Below, piece after piece: positions 6,769 through 11,847 of a stretch of 11,847 nt of DNA. The DNA comes from Ignavibacteriales bacterium (GTDB lineage: Bacteria; Bacteroidota; Ignavibacteria; Ignavibacteriales; Melioribacteraceae): the NCBI GenBank assembly GCA_020059785.1, contig JAGVBL010000180.1, positions 1 through 11,847 of the forward strand, written 5' to 3'. The notes under the pieces were generated by a model, which made no database searches, was not told the DNA's origin, and saw nothing but the letters and a program-made list of their open reading frames with translations. Position 1 is the first letter of the stretch, and each line of letters starts with the position of its first letter. A program made the position numbers and the translations under genes.

Positions 6769-7445
6769 AACTCAGGTATTTTTCTCATTCTGCGTTTCAG
6801 ATAATTACTAATGCTAAGAAAAAGATTTTGATCGATCCATTTTTAGATGGCAACCCAACTTCGCCGGTAAAATCTAATGATGTTGATGCCGATTATATTA
6901 TTCTTACACATGCACATGGCGATCATATTGGTGATGCATTTAAGATTGCAAAAAGATGCAATTCTACATTTATCTGTGTTAATGAATTAGCGAATTATTG
7001 TTCTTCAAACGGATTTAATGCACATAATATGCATATCGGCGGAAGTTATAATTTCGATTTTGGACGGGTGAAGTTTACAATTGCACATCATGGGTCTTTA
7101 ACTCCGGATAATCATTACGGCGGTGAAGCATCCGGAGTTGTATTATCAATCGATGGTAAAAATCTTTATCATACCGGCGACACCGGATTGTTTTACGACA
7201 TGAAATTAATAGGCGAAATGACACCTATTGATTATATGCTATTACCTATAGGCGATAATTTTACAATGGGCATTAATGATGCTGTTAAAGCGGTTGAATT
7301 AACTAATCCAGGTGTTGCTATACCAATGCACTATAATACATTTCCGGTTATAGCTGCAGACCCAATGGAGTTTAAACTGAAAGTTGAACAATTGGGAAAG
7401 AATTGTATAGTCATGGAATTCGGTCAGGAAATTGAACTGAAATAA
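6765..7445 (+). CDS. UPF0173 metal-dependent hydrolase (metallo-beta-lactamase fold)
   Basis: 226 residues, the usual size for UPF0173 (YtkL-like) proteins. These are compact metallo-beta-lactamase-fold hydrolases with a two-metal site and mostly undefined substrates. The start MKLRYFSHSAFQI carries the conserved His8. The metal motif H-x-H-x-D-H is THAHGDHIGD (48-57). Further ligands are His109 in AHHGS, Asp139 in HTGDTG and His189 in PMHYNTFP. The core IDPFLDGNP (23-31) is typical. No signal peptide is present, so it is cytoplasmic. Its ATG overlaps the CHAD stop by four bases (ATGA), and GAGGG (6756-6760) four bases upstream is a reasonable ribosome-binding site. It precedes parA by 11 bp. 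It could be a nuclease, lactonase or phosphodiesterase; the sequence does not say which. Confidence 0.92.
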   Translation: MKLRYFSHSAFQIITNAKKKILIDPFLDGNPTSPVKSNDVDADYIILTHAHGDHIGDAFKIAKRCNSTFICVNELANYCSSNGFNAHNMHIGGSYNFDFGRVKFTIAHHGSLTPDNHYGGEASGVVLSIDGKNLYHTGDTGLFYDMKLIGEMTPIDYMLLPIGDNFTMGINDAVKAVELTNPGVAIPMHYNTFPVIAADPMEFKLKVEQLGKNCIVMEFGQEIELK

Positions 7446-7456
7446 ATAATACGCAT

Positions 7457-8239
7457 ATGGCAAAAAAAATAGTTATTGCAAATCAAAAAGGTGGGGTAGG
7501 TAAAACAACTACCGCAATTAATCTTTCGGCATCTATTGCTGCTGCTGAATATAAGACATTATTAATTGATATCGATCCCCAGGCAAATTCCACTTCGGGA
7601 ATTGGAATTGAACAAAATGATAAATCGGTTTATGAAGTATTAGTCGGTTTGGAAAAGGTAGATAATTGTATTGTAAACACTTATATGCCTTTTCTGGATC
7701 TGCTTCCTTCAACTATTGATTTGGTAGGAGCCGAAGTTGAACTTGTTTCAATGGATTCTAGAGAGTTCCTATTAAAAAATGCATTGAAGGATATTGAAGA
7801 TAAGTACGATTTCATTTTTATTGATTGTCCGCCATCTTTAGGTCTGCTTACATTAAATTCTTTAACTTGTGCGGATTCGGTGTTAATACCTGTTCAATGC
7901 GAGTATTTTGCGCTGGAAGGATTGGGAAAGCTTTTGAATACAATTAATATTGTAAAAAAGAATTTGAATGAGAATTTGAATATTGAAGGTGTACTCCTTA
8001 CAATGTTCGATACTAGATTAAGATTATCACATCAAGTAGTTGAGGAAGTTAAAAAATACTTCGGTTCAAAAGTTTATAACACTGTAATTCATAGAAATGT
8101 TCGTTTATCCGAAGCTCCAAGTTATTCGAAACCCGTCATTTTATACGATGCCAGTTCTGTAGGAGCTCAAAATTATATTTCTCTTGCATCGGAATTATTA
8201 CAACGAAGTAATTTAGAACCGAAAAGAATGAGAGAATAG
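7457..8239 (+). CDS. parA: Chromosome-partitioning ATPase ParA (Soj family)
   Basis: 260 residues, the standard length for chromosomal Soj-type ParA with no N-terminal DNA-binding domain. ParA-ATP dimers coat the nucleoid, and ParB-bound origins pull along this gradient during segregation. The deviant Walker A KGGVGKTTT is at 11-19, Walker A' DIDPQAN at 38-44 with Asp40, Walker B FIFIDCPPS at 119-127, and the C-terminal SEAPSYSKP at 218-226, all typical. The ATG at 7457 puts the P-loop ten residues from the N-terminus, as usual. It lies 11 bp after the UPF0173 gene and 3 bp before parB. No Shine-Dalgarno is visible. The neighbours mnmG, rsmG and dnaA, common beside parAB in many bacteria, are absent from the window. 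Confidence 0.97.
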   Translation: MAKKIVIANQKGGVGKTTTAINLSASIAAAEYKTLLIDIDPQANSTSGIGIEQNDKSVYEVLVGLEKVDNCIVNTYMPFLDLLPSTIDLVGAEVELVSMDSREFLLKNALKDIEDKYDFIFIDCPPSLGLLTLNSLTCADSVLIPVQCEYFALEGLGKLLNTINIVKKNLNENLNIEGVLLTMFDTRLRLSHQVVEEVKKYFGSKVYNTVIHRNVRLSEAPSYSKPVILYDASSVGAQNYISLASELLQRSNLEPKRMRE

Positions 8240-8242
8240 AAG

Positions 8243-9184
8243 ATGAAAACACCTTTGGGAAGAGGGTTGGATGCTCTTATAAATCCACAACTTAAAGATA
8301 GAATTGATTCACCTGTTGCAATTTCCAGTAAAGATCTACAAAAGGATGATGGCAAATCTTTCGATATCCTTGCAAAAATAGCTGTTGAACAAATATCTCC
8401 AAATCCTTTCCAGCCAAGAACTAATTTTGATGCAGAAGCCCTTGAGGAATTAAAAAAATCGATTCTTGAAAACGGACTGATTCAACCGGTAACTGTAAGA
8501 AGAACCGAACTGAATAAATATGAGTTGATTTCCGGTGAAAGGAGATTAAGAGCATGTAAAGAAATCGGGATAAAAGAAATTCCTGCCTACATTATTAAGG
8601 TTGATACTAAAGAAGCAATGCTTGCATTGTCTCTTATAGAAAATATTCAGAGAGAAAAATTAAACCCTATTGAAATTGCAAATGCATATAAGAGGTTAAT
8701 GGATGAATGTAATTTATCCCAGGAAGAAATTGCTGTAAAAGTTGGTAAGGACAGAACAACAGTTACTAATTTTATAAGACTATTAAAGCTCCCGCAAAAA
8801 GTTCAGCAGAGTTTAATTAAAGACGAAATTACTACCGGACATGCAAGAGCATTAATCAATCTCCCAAATGAACTTTGGCAAAATGATATCCTCGATAAAA
8901 TAATCAAAAAAAATCTGCCAGTACGAAAAGTTGAGGAATTAGTTAGAAATATAATTGAAGGGCATAACGGTAAGAAAAAGAAAACTACCGTCGGAATTCA
9001 TACAGATCAGACCAAATTATCACAAAAGAATTTAGAAGAAAGAATTCAGAGTATCCTTGGAACCAAGGTTCATTGTAAAATTAAAAAGAATGGCGCCGGT
9101 GAATTAGTTATTGAATTTTATTCACAAGATGAATTAGAAAGATTAATAGAACTTTTTGAGATCATTGGGAAAGAATATAATTAA
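8243..9184 (+). CDS. parB: Chromosome-partitioning protein ParB
   Basis: 313 residues, typical for chromosomal ParB (Spo0J/Noc superfamily). It binds parS sites near the origin, closes into a CTP-dependent sliding clamp, and stimulates ParA through its N-terminus. The N-terminus reads PLGRGLDALI (4-13), the conserved ParA-contact region. The ParB/Srx CTPase domain spans about 46-140, with NPFQPR (54-59), GERRLRA (98-104), which binds CTP, and ENIQR (133-137). A helix-turn-helix (about 157-180, LSQEEIAVKVGKDRTTVTNF) and TTGHARAL (197-204) follow. The C-terminal dimerisation segment is about 265-313, after a Lys-rich linker (KKKKT). It starts 3 bp after parA, and its 3' end overlaps the next gene. 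I found no parS-like 16-mer in this window. Confidence 0.97.
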   Translation: MKTPLGRGLDALINPQLKDRIDSPVAISSKDLQKDDGKSFDILAKIAVEQISPNPFQPRTNFDAEALEELKKSILENGLIQPVTVRRTELNKYELISGERRLRACKEIGIKEIPAYIIKVDTKEAMLALSLIENIQREKLNPIEIANAYKRLMDECNLSQEEIAVKVGKDRTTVTNFIRLLKLPQKVQQSLIKDEITTGHARALINLPNELWQNDILDKIIKKNLPVRKVEELVRNIIEGHNGKKKKTTVGIHTDQTKLSQKNLEERIQSILGTKVHCKIKKNGAGELVIEFYSQDELERLIELFEIIGKEYN

Positions 9185-9653
9185 AATACTATTTACATTT
9201 ATAATTATTCTGTTGTTTGTATCCAACAGTACTGCACAGAATTTCTCTCCGGATAATCAATTGGATTCAACTAAATTCCAAATGACAAAATCTCCCTGGG
9301 GCGCTGTATTAAGAAGTGCAATTCTTCCGGGCTTTGGTCAATTCTATAACGAATCTTATTGGAAAATTCCAGTTGTTTGGGGTGCATTGGGATATTTAGC
9401 ATATCTGTGGAATGATAGTAATAATAAGTACAAGAAATACCGTGATCTATATTCTGAAGATGTGAACAATCAAACCTATCTAATTTATAGAGAGTTTTAC
9501 AAAGATCAGAGGGACTTAAACGCAGTATTTATTGGATTAGCTTATTTTCTAAACTTAGTTGATGCCTTTGTCGATGCTCATTTGTTCGATTTTAATGTAT
9601 CAGAGGAGATGAATAGTAATAAACTTTCTTTATCATTTAAAGTCAGATTCTGA
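9156..9653 (+). CDS. DUF5683 membrane protein
   Basis: Up to 165 residues. The hydrophobic N-terminus IIKILFTFIIILLFVSNSTA followed by QNF looks like a signal peptide. The conserved DUF5683 core is SPWGAVLRSAILPGFGQFYN (46-65) followed by YWKIPVVWGALGYLAYLW, which continues into a membrane segment; a second lies near FIGLAYFLNLVDAFVDAHLF. Family members occur across Bacteroidetes, commonly right after parB, and have no settled function. The start is uncertain because there is no upstream ATG: TTG at 9156 (29-bp overlap with parB) and TTG at 9165 (20-bp overlap, with GAG four bases upstream) are both plausible, and the second gives a cleaner signal peptide beginning MGKNIIK. The gene ends one base before the next gene. 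The link with parB is positional, and no role in segregation is shown. Confidence 0.85.
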   Translation: MRSLGKNIIKILFTFIIILLFVSNSTAQNFSPDNQLDSTKFQMTKSPWGAVLRSAILPGFGQFYNESYWKIPVVWGALGYLAYLWNDSNNKYKKYRDLYSEDVNNQTYLIYREFYKDQRDLNAVFIGLAYFLNLVDAFVDAHLFDFNVSEEMNSNKLSLSFKVRF

Positions 9654-9654
9654 T

Positions 9655-10368
9655 GTGAAAAAATATTTAGTTTGTAAAAGCTGCAATACTGAAAATCCAT
9701 TATATGCATATACATGTAAAGAGTGTAATGCGTTTTTAAGGTCTAAGATTTCAAATATTGACTTTTGGGAAATCATTTCATTATTGCTCGAATCACCTGT
9801 AATTGCAGCAGAAAAAATCATACAGTCAGATCATAAGAATTATGTAATTGTTCTTTCCATAATTGCGGGATTAAAAATTTCTATTAATGGATGGGTTATC
9901 AACAATGCATTATCGTTGAGTAATATACTTTCAAAAAATATATTGTTATCAGTTATACTTGGGCTATGTAGTTTTTTAATCGGGATTATATTTATCTCAC
10001 TACTCGCAATATTTATTTCCAGATCATTGTATATTCAAACACGTTTTAAGGATTTCTATTCGATATACATTTATTCATTTGTTCCAATAATAGCATTGTT
10101 TTTTGTACTTACTCCGGTTCAAATAGCGTTATTCGGAACTTACTGGTTCACTTTTAATCCATCACCTTTTATTATAAAGAATTTACCCAGTTATGTAATT
10201 GTAGTTATTGAAGGATTATTTTTCTTTTGGAGTTTTATTCTTACAGTTGCAGCAAACTATACACAAATTAGAAGATTTATTGCTTCGTTATTACTTACAA
10301 TAATTGAATGGATAATTCTTGGCATTATAATAATTTCAGGTCAGTATTTTCTCCATATAGCGAGTTGA
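9655..10368 (+). CDS. Zinc-ribbon plus multi-pass membrane protein (Yip1-like)
   Basis: 237 residues with a GTG start directly after the preceding stop (TGATGTG). The first 25 residues form a zinc ribbon: C7-x2-C10 and C21-x2-C24, with CKSCNTENPLYAYTCKEC matching the bacterial zinc-ribbon pattern. The rest is hydrophobic, with about five membrane helices at roughly 62-82, 95-122, 138-162, 178-202 and 207-230, an arrangement like Yip1/YIF1 membrane proteins, though I cannot confirm the family without a profile search. Both ends suggest the ribbon is cytoplasmic. It is the last gene of the folP-to-parB run and follows another small membrane protein, so the two may act together. Its last 44 bp overlap the 3' end of the convergent ppx gene. 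No function is assigned. Confidence 0.82.
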   Translation: MKKYLVCKSCNTENPLYAYTCKECNAFLRSKISNIDFWEIISLLLESPVIAAEKIIQSDHKNYVIVLSIIAGLKISINGWVINNALSLSNILSKNILLSVILGLCSFLIGIIFISLLAIFISRSLYIQTRFKDFYSIYIYSFVPIIALFFVLTPVQIALFGTYWFTFNPSPFIIKNLPSYVIVVIEGLFFFWSFILTVAANYTQIRRFIASLLLTIIEWIILGIIIISGQYFLHIAS

Positions 10369-11275
10369 TATAATCAATAATTACTCCATACCTTAAACCT
10401 CTACTGCTGACTATAAATTTATCTTTTTTCAATATCTTCATTACTGTTTTTAGTATCAAACATCCTGTTAACAATACATCTTCTCTACCTTTCACAACAT
10501 CACCATATTCATTTAATATTTTTGTAGAATTCATTGATGATAATTTAGAAATGAAATAGATTATATTTTCTAAGGTTAATTCCGACTTATTTACCAGGTC
10601 TTCTTCAAATAATTTTAAACCTTGTTTCATGCAAGAAAGGGTAGTGGGTGTTCCAGCTACAGCAATTAATTCGTTAGATGAACAAAAATCAACATTTAGT
10701 GAATCAAAAGTATTTAATAATTCAAGTTCTATTTCATTAATTTCTTTTATCGATGGAGGATTTGTATTTATGAATTTTTCAAAGAGAGATACTACACCCA
10801 CTTCAAAACTCTGCTTAAAATCAATTTTATTTTTGGAACCGCAGATTATCTCCGAACTTCCACCACCTATATCAATCACAGTATATTTTGTGTTACTTAC
10901 TATCGATGGTACCGATCCAATAAAAGACATCCTGGCTTCATCCTCACCGCTTATAATTTTAATATCCCATCCAAATTTGTTACGAATATTTTCAACTATT
11001 TCATTCCCGTTTTTTGCTATCCTTAATGCATTTGTAGCAACAACTATGGTTGTATTACACTTATATCTTTGTATTATTGCATTATAATCATATAGTACAT
11101 TCCACATCTCAGAAACTTTTTCATTTGAAATCATTAAATTTGTTTTAAGATTTTTAGAAATTCTTGGGATACGATATTCATTATAAATAGTTTCTAAAGT
11201 ACGTTCTAAACCGTTATACTCAGCAATTAAAAGCAATATTGTATTAGAGCCAATATCAATTGAGGAAATAACCAT
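10325..11275 (-). CDS. Ppx/GppA family phosphatase (short exopolyphosphatase-like form)
   Basis: 316 residues. Ppx/GppA proteins belong to the ASKHA (actin/hsp70/sugar kinase) fold and hydrolyse terminal phosphate from polyphosphate or convert pppGpp to ppGpp. Visible motifs in order: SIDIGSNTILLLI (5-17), VVATNALR (78-85), ISGEDEARMSFIG (108-120) with the acidic catalytic region, VIDIGGGSSEI (133-143), GVVSLFEKF (160-168), VAGTPTTLSCM (206-216), GREDVLLTG (263-271) and SSRGLRYGV (290-298). The protein holds only the two N-terminal domains and lacks the C-terminal HD-like domain of E. coli PPX (about 510 residues), resembling the short forms seen in actinobacteria and others. The ATG at 11275 leaves just 37 bp to a divergent gene. 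The end overlaps the membrane gene on the other strand. Which substrate it uses cannot be told from sequence. Confidence 0.93.
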   Translation of the reverse strand: MVISSIDIGSNTILLLIAEYNGLERTLETIYNEYRIPRISKNLKTNLMISNEKVSEMWNVLYDYNAIIQRYKCNTTIVVATNALRIAKNGNEIVENIRNKFGWDIKIISGEDEARMSFIGSVPSIVSNTKYTVIDIGGGSSEIICGSKNKIDFKQSFEVGVVSLFEKFINTNPPSIKEINEIELELLNTFDSLNVDFCSSNELIAVAGTPTTLSCMKQGLKLFEEDLVNKSELTLENIIYFISKLSSMNSTKILNEYGDVVKGREDVLLTGCLILKTVMKILKKDKFIVSSRGLRYGVIIDYINSLYGENTDLKLL

Positions 11276-11312
11276 ATTTTTTTTATATTGTTGTTAAAAA
11301 TTGTGATACTAT
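11276..11312. promoter_or_regulatory. Very short divergent spacer with a T8 run
   Basis: Only 37 bp separate the ppx start from the start of the membrane-protein gene on the other strand. The spacer contains eight T residues in a row (11277-11284). Promoter elements for at least one direction must therefore extend into the opposite gene. Candidates are TATAAA on the minus strand 6 bp before the ppx ATG, and TGTGATACT (11302-11310), an extended -10-like element, on the plus strand. Both are weak matches. Confidence 0.35.
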
Positions 11313-11837
11313 ATGGATAAACTAAGCAAATTTTCTAAGATATTTTTATTCCTAACTTTAGTTTTTGGAGTTTTATGGTTGGGAGGTTATCTGACTAGAC
11401 AGTTAGTTGTATATCAATTTTTCAATCCGGAAGATTTATCAATAAGGAGTCTTTATAATAATAATAATTTAGATGCCGCAATTAAGACAATAGCCCCTAT
11501 ATTTGTATCGAATCTTGTACTTTACATTGCTTTTCTAATCACATTTTTAGTTTTCTTTTTTACTGCTAAGATCAATCTTAAAATTGAAGGTTGGCTTTTT
11601 TTCATTTCCTTAATAATATTGATAACTGCTCCATTTGAAATTTATTTAACAGTTAAGGATTATAAAATTATCTCGGATATTTATCTATCGGCTGATGTCT
11701 CAGCTTCAACAATTCTTAATAATATTAAGGAACGAATGCAATTATTAAGTAGTTTTTCACTAATAGAAATTTTATCATTTATCGGGATCATTTTTTTAAT
11801 AATTTTCAAACCTTTAAGAAAAGCTAATGAAAATTAA
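11313..11837 (+). CDS. Hypothetical membrane protein with four predicted helices
   Basis: 174 residues, complete from ATG to TAA; I do not recognise the family. Four hydrophobic segments lie at about 9-28, 62-84, 92-112 and 146-166. Between the first two is a polar loop with NNNNLD (49-54), and between the third and fourth a loop of about 30 residues (VKDYKIISDIYLSADVS). The tail KPLRKANEN is basic, which by the positive-inside rule suggests both termini are cytoplasmic. No catalytic motif, cysteine pair or lipobox is seen. It is divergent from ppx with a 37-bp spacer, and a possible downstream gene overlaps its end. It could be an integral accessory protein of whatever is encoded to the right of the window. 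Confidence 0.75.
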   Translation: MDKLSKFSKIFLFLTLVFGVLWLGGYLTRQLVVYQFFNPEDLSIRSLYNNNNLDAAIKTIAPIFVSNLVLYIAFLITFLVFFFTAKINLKIEGWLFFISLIILITAPFEIYLTVKDYKIISDIYLSADVSASTILNNIKERMQLLSSFSLIEILSFIGIIFLIIFKPLRKANEN

Positions 11838-11847
11838 AGAGAAGGAA
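11827..11847 (+). CDS. Possible start of another gene, cut by the window edge
   Basis: An ATG at 11827 overlaps the end of the four-helix membrane-protein gene by 11 bp and opens a frame of seven codons (MKIKEKE) to the window end. Overlapping starts are common in this window, which is why it is listed. Seven codons prove nothing, and the purine-rich GAGAAGGA (11838-11845) could instead be the ribosome-binding site of a gene starting just outside. Confidence 0.25.

Noticed and set aside
8173..8355. 60-codon open frame on the minus strand across the parA-parB junction
   Set aside because: Antisense to conserved ends of two genes; no support for expression.
7457..9184. Search for a parS site (TGTTTCACGTGAAACA type) around parAB
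   Set aside because: No sequence with a convincing match was found by eye; the few ACGTG/CGTG occurrences have unrelated flanks.
10629..11087. 152-codon open frame on the plus strand
   Set aside because: It lies antisense within ppx, which has every family motif, and its translation has no recognisable domain.

Overview
The window is an AT-rich, densely packed chromosomal segment carrying housekeeping genes. The gene content points to the Bacteroidota/Chlorobiota/Ignavibacteriota group. The clues are the alternative GlmU-like nucleotidyltransferase/hexapeptide protein typical of Bacteroidetes, a DUF5683 protein directly after parB, a folP-cdaA gene pair, and the near absence of Shine-Dalgarno sequences. 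An Ignavibacteria-like bacterium is my best guess; this is inference from gene families, not from a search. I see no mobile element, CRISPR array, tRNA or rRNA, and no stretch over 100 bases lacks a gene.

Layout. (1) Positions 1-2673, minus strand: a GlmU-like gene followed 21 bp later by rqcH (NFACT family), which runs off the left edge. (2) Positions 2770-4172, plus strand: a membrane-anchored three-PASTA protein and rpe, 2 bp apart. (3) Positions 4271-10368, plus strand: eight genes with overlaps or gaps of at most 13 bp, namely folP (long form), cdaA, a short CHAD-domain gene, a UPF0173 metal-dependent hydrolase, parA, parB, a DUF5683 membrane protein and a zinc-ribbon/multi-pass membrane protein. 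(4) Positions 10325-11275, minus strand: a short Ppx/GppA phosphatase whose 3' end overlaps the last operon gene by 44 bp. (5) Positions 11313-11837, plus strand: a four-helix membrane protein of unknown function, followed by a possible start of another gene at the right edge.

How the genes fit together. The GlmU-like protein and the PASTA protein relate to cell-wall precursor synthesis and peptidoglycan sensing. RqcH belongs to ribosome rescue, Rpe to the pentose phosphate pathway and FolP to folate synthesis. CdaA makes c-di-AMP, a signal for wall and osmotic homeostasis. ParA and ParB segregate the chromosome. CHAD domains bind polyphosphate and Ppx/GppA enzymes hydrolyse it or (p)ppGpp, so the window holds two possible phosphate-polymer genes.

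Nothing here is clearly a new system. The features most worth following are the tightly coupled folP-cdaA-CHAD-UPF0173-parAB run with the half-length CHAD protein, two unusual residues in the Rpe phosphate-binding loops, a perfect palindrome in the folP leader, and the 44-bp tail-to-tail overlap with ppx.
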